From the NCBI GenBank assembly GCA_002336245.1, contig DDDG01000026.1, positions 177,756-241,755 of the forward strand: DNA of 64,000 bases, read 5' to 3'. The position numbers and the translations under genes are program-made. The notes beneath the pieces were generated by a model. It was not told where the DNA came from, searched no databases, and saw nothing but the letters and a program-made list of their open reading frames with translations. Position 1 is the first letter of the stretch. Each line of letters opens with the position of its first letter. Origin of the DNA: Flavobacteriales bacterium UBA1986 (GTDB lineage: Bacteria > Bacteroidota > Bacteroidia > Flavobacteriales_G > Salibacteraceae). Shown here one piece after another: positions 53,265 to 61,588 of the stretch.

Positions 53265-54200
53265 GTGTTTAAGCTTAAGACCCTAACTACACTTACCCTT
53301 GGCCTTCTACTCAGCCTTGGTCTCTGTGCGCAAATGGCAACGGATGAATTTACTGTATTCGGGAAGTTCGAAGAAGGGATTTCTCGACTGAAAGGGGTTA
53401 AGATCACCGTTTACCATTAGGGGGTTCCTTTCGATTACCACTACGCGAAGGAGGGTTACTTTTCATTCAAACTTCCTCTTGGAAGGGATTATGAAATTTT
53501 ATTCGAGAAAAAAAATTACGTCAACAAACGCATTGACGTCCTTCTTGACGGGGTAGAACAGCACCGTGTTAGAAGAGACCAGAACCATGAGGAGTGGATT
53601 GTAAACCTCATCCCTCGAATGCACAACGTAGACTACTCCGAGATTGAAGACAACGCATTTGGTAAAGTCTTCTTCGATTTTGGGAATCGCATTTTTCGAT
53701 GGGATGCTGACTACGTCAAAGAGGTAGAGAAGAATCTCAAAAAGATTCAGCGTCGCGAAGACAAGCAGAGAAAAGACCTCGAACACATTGAACGAGTGCT
53801 AGAAAAAGCCAAGGATTATGTAGAAAAACACGAGGAGGAGGTTGAACTTACCGTTGAGACCTACGAACCGCGTGTTGAAGAAATCAGCGAGAAAGTTAGC
53901 GCCGAAGAACTCGAGGAAATTGAACGAGGTTTGTCTGACATCATGGGACAAATAGAGCAAGAGGTAGATGCCTTTTCGATGGATCCTCTCGACGAGATAT
54001 TTGACCTCTTTAATTCTGTTGACATTGTTGTTGAACTAAGAGAAGACGGTCGAAAAGTAATTGAAATACGTAAAGTTGCCCGCGGTAATCAGGTTGATGA
54101 ATACTGGCGAGTAAAACACGTTTGGGGTGGCGAGTTCTTCTTCAAAAACGACAAACCCAGCGACCGTAATGTTTGGCAACTAGAAGCTCGCGGTGACTAA
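53265..54200 (+). pseudogene. Secreted coiled-coil protein gene interrupted by an in-frame TAG
   Basis: Read through, this is one frame of 312 codons from GTG 53265 to TAA 54200, broken only by TAG at 53418-53420 (codon 52). Before it are a signal peptide (KTLTTLTLGLLLSLGLCAQ) and EGISRLKGVKITVYH; after it come GVPFDYHYAKEGYFSFKLPL and YEILFEKKNYVNKRIDVLLD. Together these make one carboxypeptidase-regulatory-like beta domain, so the two sides belong to one gene. A charged coiled coil (about codons 160-240) and a short C-terminal domain follow; the second part alone appears as an ORF from ATG 53619. TAG is a normal stop in neighbouring genes, so the code is standard. A recent nonsense mutation, a read error, or programmed readthrough are all possible. 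Function unknown. Confidence 0.8.
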
Positions 54201-56075
54201 CTATTGCTCCAGACCCAAAAGTTCGTCAATGGTGTTTGTAGCGACCGAATGATAGTTTCCACGAGCCTTTGAATAAATTTCGCGAGCTAAAAGTATCTGA
54301 CCACTTTCCTTCATGGCTCGATAGGTTGGCGTGAGAAATTTTCTTCTTCCAACATTGGTCAGAAAGCTATCCAAGGTCTCCCATGCAGGTTCGTAATTGC
54401 TTCGGATGGTGTGCTGAAACCAGGCCGCAAGAACTTCCGAATTTCCACTTGTTGTAAATCCAAAAGCAGCATCCAATTCACCGAGCTGCGCAGCGGTTAA
54501 ACCAGAAGGAAGCTTCCTTACAAAATGCAGCCATTCGTGGCTTGACCACTCTAGATTTCCCAATTCCGCCGCAGGAGTTCCTGAAGTCCATCGCTCAAGT
54601 TGAGCTTCCACTTTTTCGAATTTGTCTGATTTCGCTTGAGGAGCATTGTCTGGCAAACCTGCTCCATACATCCACTCATCTACATCGACGGCACTTTTCC
54701 ATGAGCTGTCTTGATCAAGTAATTTCTCACTCAAATAATCCTTAAAATCTTCGGTGGTCATAACCTTGAAGGCATGTTTCTCAAAATAACCGTTTAAGAA
54801 AGAATCGAAGTTTTTCCGACCAACAGTTTCTTCAAGAAACCTCAGAAAGACATATCCTTTTTCATAAGCAATGTCGCTCATGCCATCGTCGGGGTTGCGC
54901 CCCGCCAAATCCAGTTTCAGCTTGGTATCGTTCGGACTATCAGAGAATTCTGCAATGGTTTTACGTAGGTCTTGAAAGCCCAGAAGCGCTAGCATTTCAG
55001 AATACTCACGGCCATAGACTTCCTCCATAATTCTGCGCTCGAAGTAGACTGTAAAGCCCTCATTGAGCCAGAAGTCGTTCCATGTAGCGTTGGTGACCAA
55101 ATTCCCCGACCAGCTGTGTGCTAGTTCGTGCGCAACCAATGATGTAAGAGAACGATCGCCGGCTAATATTGTCGGTGTTGCAAAAGTCAGACGTGGGTTT
55201 TCCATTCCACCAAAAGGAAAGGACGGAGGAAGAACAATCAAATCATAACGCTCCCAAGCATAAGTACCGTAAAGCTTTTCAGCCGCTACCAACATTTCAT
55301 CCATTTCACCAAACTCATATACTGCCTTTTTCAAGACCGATGGTTCGGCATAAACCCCAGTGCGATCACCAATGCTCTCAAATTGAATGTTCCCTACAGC
55401 CAGAGCCATTAAGTAGGCAGGAATGGCTTGTTTCATTTTAAAACGATAAACGCCATCCTCAGCAAGTTCCGTTGGATTCTCTGCACTCATCAGTGCCATC
55501 ATGCCTTGAGGCACTGTTACTTGAGCACTATAAGTAAAACGCATTCCAGGGCCATCCTGAATTGGAATCCAAGTCCGTGCTAAAATAGCCTGACTTTGAG
55601 TAAATAGAAATGGATGTGTTTTGTCTGCTGTTTGCTGTATTTCAAGCCATTGTAAAGCTTCCGCACCCTGCGTGGTTTTGTATTCCACATAGACCGTATC
55701 GGTAGATTCAAGCAAATCAATTTCCAGCGCTTGCCCTAAGAACTTCTTCTCCTCGCTTAAGGAGTAATTCAATTCAGTCCCCGACTCATCTCGCACCGAT
55801 TCGATGAGAAGCGAACGCGTATCTAAAATCAGTTTGTCGCTTTTTAGCTTACGATCGAGACTCAAACCGGCCGTCGCTCGAATGATGTTCTTCTCAAAAT
55901 CGATCTCAGCTTCCCAAGCCAAGTGCTTGACTGCTACTTCATGATGATTCGCAAACGAGTGAGGGTCTTGAGCAACTTCCGACATAGGGATGGGTTTAGA
56001 GGTTTGGCTGTTCTCACATGACAACAAGGTCAAAAAGGAAAAGATGAACAAAAAATATCTAAGGCTTTGCTTCAT
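54201..56075 (-). CDS. M1 family aminopeptidase lipoprotein, leukotriene-A4-hydrolase-like
   Basis: A 624-residue protein with a lipobox (LTLLSC, Cys20). It has FPFGGMENPRLTFATPTIL (GGMEN at 289-293), HELAHSWSGNL (His316, Glu317, His320), Glu339 in LNEGFTVYFERRIM and a C-terminal alpha-helical LTA4H-type domain (about 480-620). LTA4H-like bacterial members are mainly aminopeptidases. The lipoprotein signal puts it in the cell envelope. It is the third M1 peptidase in the window and is closer to the LTA4H branch than the two at 0.9-4.8 kb. The gene abuts the convergent interrupted gene with no spacer. Confidence 0.92.
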   Translation of the reverse strand: MKQSLRYFLFIFSFLTLLSCENSQTSKPIPMSEVAQDPHSFANHHEVAVKHLAWEAEIDFEKNIIRATAGLSLDRKLKSDKLILDTRSLLIESVRDESGTELNYSLSEEKKFLGQALEIDLLESTDTVYVEYKTTQGAEALQWLEIQQTADKTHPFLFTQSQAILARTWIPIQDGPGMRFTYSAQVTVPQGMMALMSAENPTELAEDGVYRFKMKQAIPAYLMALAVGNIQFESIGDRTGVYAEPSVLKKAVYEFGEMDEMLVAAEKLYGTYAWERYDLIVLPPSFPFGGMENPRLTFATPTILAGDRSLTSLVAHELAHSWSGNLVTNATWNDFWLNEGFTVYFERRIMEEVYGREYSEMLALLGFQDLRKTIAEFSDSPNDTKLKLDLAGRNPDDGMSDIAYEKGYVFLRFLEETVGRKNFDSFLNGYFEKHAFKVMTTEDFKDYLSEKLLDQDSSWKSAVDVDEWMYGAGLPDNAPQAKSDKFEKVEAQLERWTSGTPAAELGNLEWSSHEWLHFVRKLPSGLTAAQLGELDAAFGFTTSGNSEVLAAWFQHTIRSNYEPAWETLDSFLTNVGRRKFLTPTYRAMKESGQILLAREIYSKARGNYHSVATNTIDELLGLEQ

Positions 56076-56184
56076 CCGCTAAAATTAAAATTAAACTGCA
56101 TGGTCGCAAGACCTGTTTTCAAGAGACTTCATCCAATATTTGGAGGGCTTTGTGCACCAAGCTTTCTATCTTCGCCGCCTTACA

Positions 56185-57603
56185 ATGGAATTGAATCAAA
56201 AGCAAATTGCGCAGCTGCAAAAAGCTGGCATTTCAAAGGACTATCTCTCCGCACAAAAGCACATGCTGCTGAAGGGCGCAAGAGGTATTGAATTGGACCG
56301 TGCCGCCAGCATTGGGGACGGAATCCATGCACTCTCTGAACGAGAGCAAGAGGTGATGATTCAGCTTTTTGAAGCCACCGCTCCTGAATGGAAAATAATC
56401 CGCTTCGTTCCTGCAAGTGGCGCCGCAACCAGAATGTTCAAACACCTCATCGCAAAGGATGAACCTGCACAAAGTGTTTTCCTGGAAGGTCTAGACAAAA
56501 TGGCCATCTCAGAAGACATTCCAAAAGAGATTTTATCGGGAGAAGGTGATACCAAAGTGGATTATGTGTTGAATGATCTTCAATTGCAAAAGCTCCCTAA
56601 GGCCCTCATCAAATTTCATTGGAGCCCCGAAGGATCGCATACAGCCCTTGAAGAGCACTTTGAGGAAATGGTTGAACTTCTTGGTGATTTTCAAGAGAAT
56701 TTGATCTTACACTTCACCGTTTCACCTGAGCATTTGGAACTGTTCAGAGCAGAAGCGCAAAAACTTGCTGAGAAATACGGCACAAAGGGAGAGTTGAATT
56801 TCATCCTCGAATACAGCGAACAATCGAGCGCAACTCAGTCCATTGCCATCGACGAGACAGGTGAAGTAGTGCAGGAAAACGGAGAACTCCTTCTTAGGCC
56901 TGGTGGGCATGGAGCCCTCATACACAACTTGTATGCAATGGTGGCGGACATTGCGTTTATCAAGAACATCGACAATGTTGTTCCGAAGGAAAAACTGAAA
57001 CCCAGCATTCGCTGGAAGAAAATTCTTGGTGGAAAATTGTTTGACCTAAGAATCAAAGTCTTTCAATATCTAATCGCTCTTGACGAGGGAAGGATGCCAT
57101 ATGGGATGGACACCTTCTTATTGGAAGAGTTTGGTTTGAAATGTCCTGAGTCCGTTGATGACATAAAAACCCTTTTGAACCGGCCAATTCGCGTATGCGG
57201 AATGGTGAAAAACGAGGGTGAACCTGGTGGTGGACCGTTCTGGGTTCGCGGAAAAGATGGAATAGTTTCGTTGCAAATCGTTGAGAAATCACAAGTAGAT
57301 GCAAGCGACGAGGAAGCAATGGAAAAACTAAAAAACTCCACACACTTCAATCCTGTAGACCTTGTCTGCTCTCTCAGGAATTATGAAGGGCGAAAGTTTC
57401 GTCTATTAGATTTTGTAGATCCACAAAGCTTTTTCGTCTCTCAAAAATCCCATGAAGGAAAGAACATCCGTGCTTTTGAGCTTCCTGGATTGTGGAACGG
57501 CGCAATGGCCCATTGGCTAACCTCTTTCATCGAGGTTCCAATCGAGACTTTCAACCCAGTTAAGAGCGTGAATGACCTCTTAAAAGAAGGACATCAGTCC
57601 TGA
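56185..57603 (+). CDS. DUF4301 family protein
   Basis: About 472 residues from ATG 56185 (MELNQKQIAQLQKAGISKDY); an ATG at 56140 is in frame but gives an untypical leader. It contains IIRFVPASGAATRMFKHL, FHWSPEGSHTALEEHFEEMVELLGD, LLRPGGHGALIHNLYAMVADIAFIKNIDNVV and a C-terminal CGMVKNEGEPGGGPFWV segment. The GGHGALIHNL and IKNIDNVV pattern resembles nucleotidyltransferases of the UTP-glucose pyrophosphorylase type, but no activity is established for DUF4301. Soluble, cytoplasmic. It is followed by the ATP-cone/nuclease gene. Confidence 0.85.
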   Translation: MELNQKQIAQLQKAGISKDYLSAQKHMLLKGARGIELDRAASIGDGIHALSEREQEVMIQLFEATAPEWKIIRFVPASGAATRMFKHLIAKDEPAQSVFLEGLDKMAISEDIPKEILSGEGDTKVDYVLNDLQLQKLPKALIKFHWSPEGSHTALEEHFEEMVELLGDFQENLILHFTVSPEHLELFRAEAQKLAEKYGTKGELNFILEYSEQSSATQSIAIDETGEVVQENGELLLRPGGHGALIHNLYAMVADIAFIKNIDNVVPKEKLKPSIRWKKILGGKLFDLRIKVFQYLIALDEGRMPYGMDTFLLEEFGLKCPESVDDIKTLLNRPIRVCGMVKNEGEPGGGPFWVRGKDGIVSLQIVEKSQVDASDEEAMEKLKNSTHFNPVDLVCSLRNYEGRKFRLLDFVDPQSFFVSQKSHEGKNIRAFELPGLWNGAMAHWLTSFIEVPIETFNPVKSVNDLLKEGHQS

Positions 57604-57647
57604 CAGAGGTCATCTGCAACCATAATAACTTTCGCTACACTTGAGCC

Positions 57648-58487
57648 ATGAATGAAGATGGGAGAGCTACTGTTCTCATCACCAAAGCGAATGGTGATCG
57701 TGTTCCTTTTGATCCAAAAAAACTGGAACAATCGATGCGCCGAGCTGGTGCCAATCAAAGTCAAATAACTGAGATTGTTGACCAGATTCAGACCGAACTC
57801 GTTGAAGGACTTAAGACCCAAAAGATTTACCGCAAAGCCTTTGACTTACTCCGAGTCAAATCGAAAGGGATTGCAGCTCGCTACAAGATTAAAAAAGCCC
57901 TCTTCGAATTGGGTCCCGCAGGATATGCCTTTGAAAAATTCTTGGCTGAAGTCTATAGGAACCAAGGCTACGAAGCCAGAACCAACCTCTATTTAAACGG
58001 TAAATGCATTCAGCATGAGATGGATGTTGTTGTCGAAAACGATGATGAAATACAATACATCGAATGCAAGTTCCACAACAGTGCGGGAGCTAAAACAGAC
58101 GTTCGAACCCCGCTCTATTTAAAGTCGCGCTTCGACGACATTCAAGCAGGAAATAAAAGTGCGAAGCTTCACAGATCAGTACTTGTAACCAATACAAGAT
58201 TCACTCAAGACGCAATTAAATATGGCATGTGTGTGGGCATTGTGATGATTTCATGGGACCATCCCGAAGTTGGCAATTTAAAAGACCTCGTTGAAAAAAG
58301 CGGCTTGCATCCCATTACCTCATTGAGTAGCCTGAATTCAAAACAGAAAAAGCTCTTGATTGATCAAGGAATTCTTCTTTGTCGCGATCTTGAAAAGCAC
58401 AAAGGTGCTCTTATGAATATTGGATTGAGCGCGAACAAAATTAAAACCATGCATAGAGAGGTTCAGCTTTTGATGCAGGCTGGGTGA
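57648..58487 (+). CDS. ATP-cone/PD-(D/E)XK nuclease-like fusion protein with HhH-like tail
   Basis: A 279-residue protein of three parts. Residues about 8-95 are an ATP-cone (VLITKANGDRVPFDPKKLEQSMRRAGA, RVKSKGIAARYKIKKAL), the nucleotide-sensing module known from ribonucleotide reductases and NrdR. Residues about 95-205 resemble an Mrr/PD-(D/E)XK nuclease: FEKFLAEVYRNQGYEARTN, HEMDVVVENDDEIQYIECKF with candidate ligands Asp126, Glu139 and Lys141. Residues about 220-279 look like a helix-hairpin-helix-type tail (LSSLNSKQKKLLIDQGILL). ATP-dependent or ATP-regulated nuclease activity is inferred, not shown. No methyltransferase lies nearby. It follows DUF4301 by 44 bases. Confidence 0.85.
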   Translation: MNEDGRATVLITKANGDRVPFDPKKLEQSMRRAGANQSQITEIVDQIQTELVEGLKTQKIYRKAFDLLRVKSKGIAARYKIKKALFELGPAGYAFEKFLAEVYRNQGYEARTNLYLNGKCIQHEMDVVVENDDEIQYIECKFHNSAGAKTDVRTPLYLKSRFDDIQAGNKSAKLHRSVLVTNTRFTQDAIKYGMCVGIVMISWDHPEVGNLKDLVEKSGLHPITSLSSLNSKQKKLLIDQGILLCRDLEKHKGALMNIGLSANKIKTMHREVQLLMQAG

Positions 58488-58568
58488 TCAGTTTTATTGC
58501 CGCTTACCCATTGGGCGCCTTCCAAGTGAAAATACGGAGCACTTTTGATGTGTCAAGGTTAATGCTTT

Positions 58569-58808
58569 ATGAAAAACGCTCCGATTCCCCCCAACATTGC
58601 AGTATATGACCTTCTGGTCTTACCCGTTTTATCGCTTTTTGTAATTGGCTTTCTCCTTGCCTCCTACTTCAGCATCGATGTTTTCAGCACAGGCTATTCT
58701 CTCAATTTCTCAAGCGAACTTCTGGGAGGCTTAATCCTAGGGTTTTTCTCAATGCTGGCAACTGCATTGATCTATGCAAGCATTTCTAAACGCAAGCTGA
58801 ACAGCTAA
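58569..58808 (+). CDS. Small integral membrane protein, two TM helices
   Basis: A 79-residue protein. Two hydrophobic segments (about residues 11-33, LLVLPVLSLFVIGFLLASY, and 48-70, GLILGFFSMLATALIYASI) are joined by a short loop, and the tail is basic. No family recognised. It lies 81 bases behind the ATP-cone/nuclease gene on the same strand. A functional link is possible but unsupported. The gap upstream contains near-consensus CACTTTTG, so it may have its own promoter. Confidence 0.6.
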   Translation: MKNAPIPPNIAVYDLLVLPVLSLFVIGFLLASYFSIDVFSTGYSLNFSSELLGGLILGFFSMLATALIYASISKRKLNS

Positions 58809-58844
58809 TCCAAAAGGCATTGTAGCTCTCTACTGCTCCGAGTA

Positions 58845-60551
58845 CTATAGCCCGAGCTCCTTCTTGAAAGACTCAATTCTTTCACCAAGCTTCGTCCATT
58901 CATTCGAATATTCTGCTGAAGAATTCAATTTAGTTTTCGCCGAGAAATAGAATTTAATCTTGGGCTCGGTTCCACTCGGACGAACAGAAATTTTGGATCC
59001 ACCTTCAGTGAAAAATTGCAAAACGTTCGATTTAGGTAAATCAATCGCCTTAGACTTTCCTGAGACTAGGTCTGTATAGTTGCCCTTTTCGTAGTCGGCA
59101 AGTCCAACAACATGCTCTCCACCTAACAGGTTTGGAGGCTCATTTCTGTAGTCTTCCATCATCTGTGAAATCACAGCAGCGCCGTCCATTCCTTCCTTTA
59201 CAATCGAGATGAGATCCTCGCGATACAATCCGCACTTCAAGTACATATCAATGAGTAAATCTTCCACATTCTTTCCTTCTGCTTTCGCCTCTGCCACCAT
59301 CTGGCAAACAATCAAACTGCTGGTAACCGAATCCTTGTCGCGCACAAAATCGCCGATCATATAACCGTAGCTCTCTTCTCCCCCACCAATAAATCGACGA
59401 CTCCCCTCATTGTCACTGATCAGTTTGGCGATGTGTTTGAAACCAGTCAAGCAAACCTCGCAGCCAACCCCATAGGCATCTGCAATTTCTTTGAAAATAT
59501 CGGAGCTCACAATGGTATAAGCAATGAAGTCCTTTTCGCTGGGGTTCTTCTCCTTCGACAGTAAATACTCTGTCAAAAGAGCTCCTGTCTGATTCCCGTT
59601 GAGGAGTTCCATCTCACCATTTGGATTCCGAAAGGCGATGCCAATTCGGTCGGCGTCGGGGTCGGTTCCGATAACGAGGTCAGCTCCTGTTCGATCGGCT
59701 TGCTTCAAAGCCATGTCTAAGGCAGCCGCCTCCTCGGGATTTGGAGATTTTACCGTTGGGAAATTGCCATCTGGCTTTGCTTGCTCTTCGACTATTTGAG
59801 TGCCACTGAAGCCTGCTCTCTTGAGAACTTCGGGAACCGACATAATGGAAGTTCCGTGAATGCTGGTGAATACCAGATTCAAATCTGCGTTCGCCGGATT
59901 GTGATTGGCATATTTCAACACCGCCTCCCAGAAGGCTTCATCCTCGGCAGATCCAATTTCTTGAATCAGCTCTTCTCTAGACTCAAATCGAATCTCCGCT
60001 AAGCCTGAAATCGCCTGAACCTCCTGAATGATCAAACGATCGTGAGGATCAACAATCTGAGCGCCGTCGTTCCAATAAACTTTGTATCCGTTGTATTTCG
60101 GAGGGTTGTGTGAGGCCGTGAGCACTACTCCGGCATGACAGCCCAAATGTCTAACCACAAAAGAGAGTTCGGGCGTGGGTCGAAGGTCTTCGAAGAGAAA
60201 AACTTGAATGCCGTTTGCCGAAAAGACCTCAGCAACGAGGCGGGCAAACTCCTTAGAGTTGTTTCGGCAATCGTAAGCAATGGCAACTTTCAGCGATTCG
60301 CCTGGAAAAGAATTTATGAGGTGATTGCTGAGACCTTGTGTTGCAGCACCCAAAGTGTAGCGGTTGATTCGGTTGGTTCCAACGCCCATAACACCTCTCA
60401 TTCCTCCGGTCCCAAACTCGAGATCTTTATAGAATGCATCTATGAGCTCCTCATCTTTGGCTTCAAGCCAAGTTCGAATTTGATTCTTACTCTCCTCATC
60501 GTACGCACCTTCGAGCCAAGATTTAGCTCGATCCATCGCCACTGAATTCAT
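58845..60551 (-). CDS. Phosphoglucomutase/phosphomannomutase family protein
   Basis: A 568-residue enzyme of the alpha-D-phosphohexomutase superfamily, long form. It has FGTGGMRGVMGVGTNRIN, the phosphoserine loop GVVLTASHNPPKYNGYKVYW (Ser147), the metal loop VIGTDPDADRIG, the sugar-binding GGGEESYGYMIG and the phosphate-binding SVRPSGTEPKIKFYF. It interconverts hexose 1- and 6-phosphates, feeding nucleotide-sugar synthesis for surface polysaccharides, glycogen or lipid glycans. Bacteroidota usually have this form instead of E. coli Pgm. Single gene with its own promoter box. Confidence 0.94.
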   Translation of the reverse strand: MNSVAMDRAKSWLEGAYDEESKNQIRTWLEAKDEELIDAFYKDLEFGTGGMRGVMGVGTNRINRYTLGAATQGLSNHLINSFPGESLKVAIAYDCRNNSKEFARLVAEVFSANGIQVFLFEDLRPTPELSFVVRHLGCHAGVVLTASHNPPKYNGYKVYWNDGAQIVDPHDRLIIQEVQAISGLAEIRFESREELIQEIGSAEDEAFWEAVLKYANHNPANADLNLVFTSIHGTSIMSVPEVLKRAGFSGTQIVEEQAKPDGNFPTVKSPNPEEAAALDMALKQADRTGADLVIGTDPDADRIGIAFRNPNGEMELLNGNQTGALLTEYLLSKEKNPSEKDFIAYTIVSSDIFKEIADAYGVGCEVCLTGFKHIAKLISDNEGSRRFIGGGEESYGYMIGDFVRDKDSVTSSLIVCQMVAEAKAEGKNVEDLLIDMYLKCGLYREDLISIVKEGMDGAAVISQMMEDYRNEPPNLLGGEHVVGLADYEKGNYTDLVSGKSKAIDLPKSNVLQFFTEGGSKISVRPSGTEPKIKFYFSAKTKLNSSAEYSNEWTKLGERIESFKKELGL

Positions 60552-60567
60552 TGTTTATTCTTTGGGT

Positions 60568-60575
60568 CAAATATA
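60568..60575 (-). promoter_or_regulatory. Putative -7 box for the phosphohexomutase gene
   Basis: The minus strand reads TATATTTG, matching TAnnTTTG, 16 bases upstream of the ATG at 60551. Confidence 0.5.
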
Positions 60576-60686
60576 GCCGACTCGGGGACTCAGGGAGCCA
60601 GCTTCAACACATTTAGCCGCATTCTGAAACTTTAATTTCTCCCCTTATTCATACATTGGTTGTAACTTGTTCAAAAGCTACAAACC

Positions 60687-61001
60687 ATGATTCTTTCTAC
60701 CACCGAGACCATACCCAACAGAGAAATTGTCGAAATCATTGATATCGCACGGGGAAGTACTGTACGGGCCAGAAACATAGGTCGAGACATTTTTGCTGGT
60801 CTAAAGAACATCATAGGGGGAGAGATTGAAGAGTATACGAAGCTGCAAGCTCAATCGCGTGAGCAGGCGCTGGAGCGTATGATTGCCGATGGACACCGCT
60901 TGAATGCCGATGCCATTGTAAACGTTCGCCTCACTACTTCTATGGTGATGCAAGGTTGTTCCGAGATTCTAGCCTATGGAACCGCCGTAAAACTTTCTTG
61001 A
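60687..61001 (+). CDS. YbjQ (UPF0145, DUF74) family protein
   Basis: A 104-residue protein. It shows ILSTTETIPNREIVEIIDIARGSTV, FAGLKNIIGGEIEEYTKL, ERMIADGHRLNADAIVNVRL and ILAYGTAVKL, matching the YbjQ family, a small pentameric beta-rich fold of uncertain function. Some proteins of this family sit in heavy-metal-binding contexts, which is not shown here. The stop overlaps the start of a 44-aa membrane peptide (TGATG), so the two are translated together. Confidence 0.9.
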   Translation: MILSTTETIPNREIVEIIDIARGSTVRARNIGRDIFAGLKNIIGGEIEEYTKLQAQSREQALERMIADGHRLNADAIVNVRLTTSMVMQGCSEILAYGTAVKLS

Positions 61002-61135
61002 TGGATTGGCTAACTAAAAGCATGATGCTTCTTCAAGGCTTTGGATTCGCGGTAGCTCTGGTTGTCATCGTCTACTTAATCTTCCGAAGACTTCGCATTC
61101 GGGCCGAGGAGAAATTTGAAAAACGAGACAACTAA
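61001..61135 (+). CDS. Small single-TM protein overlapping ybjQ
   Basis: A 44-residue ORF, from ATG 61001 to TAA 61135. A membrane helix (LLQGFGFAVALVVIVYLIF) is followed by a basic/acidic tail, RRLRIRAEEKFEKRDN. The ATG shares one base with the ybjQ stop, a typical sign of translational coupling. No family is known to me. It may be a membrane anchor or partner of YbjQ. Confidence 0.6.
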   Translation: MDWLTKSMMLLQGFGFAVALVVIVYLIFRRLRIRAEEKFEKRDN

Positions 61136-61223
61136 ATTTCTGCTTTGAATGCACGATTTATTCAAGTTCAATTCTCTACTTTTATTGAACTGTGATTTTT
61201 GAATTTGTAATAAAACCTGTTGA

Positions 61224-61580
61224 ATGAGATACTTGCATCAAGAAGTTAAAACACGGAAAGGTGAGACCATCAAGGTCGAGGTTTCAGCAAAGACGCGTGT
61301 AATGATCATGAGTCAGAGGGAGTTCAAACAATACCAAAAGCCTAGAACCTTTACCTACTTTGGAGGGATTAAAGAAGGTAGCTATGAATTCATCTCTCCG
61401 AAAGACTCCCGATGGGTAGTTGTGGTAGAAAAAGGAACTTGGAAAGAACCAATAAATATTAGCGCTCAGGCGAGCATCATTCCTGCAGCACCGAAAGCAG
61501 TTCGTCCAAAACAAGAAGAGGAGAGCCCAGAAATTGAGGACGAAATGACTGAGGAGGTCACCGAGGATAGTGAAAAATAA
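61224..61580 (+). CDS. DUF1883-like small protein
   Basis: A 118-residue protein. Residues 1-75 (LHQEVKTRKGETIKVEVSAK, VMIMSQREFKQYQKPRTFTYFGG, SPKDSRWVVVVEKGTW) fit the DUF1883 pattern of a small beta domain with an N-R-L/M-x-x-x-x-F and YxGG signature, though without certainty. A Pro- and Glu-rich acidic tail follows. It is on the same strand as ybjQ and the 44-aa peptide, 88 bases downstream. Function unknown; DUF1883 domains elsewhere occur with TIR domains, but no TIR is present here. Confidence 0.6.
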   Translation: MRYLHQEVKTRKGETIKVEVSAKTRVMIMSQREFKQYQKPRTFTYFGGIKEGSYEFISPKDSRWVVVVEKGTWKEPINISAQASIIPAAPKAVRPKQEEESPEIEDEMTEEVTEDSEK

Positions 61581-61588
61581 CTAGCGTC

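Noticed and set aside
53418..53420. Genome-wide reassignment of TAG as a sense codon
   Set aside because: Intact genes in the window end in TAG (purK, rmuC and the lipoprotein ending at 17977), so TAG is used as a stop.
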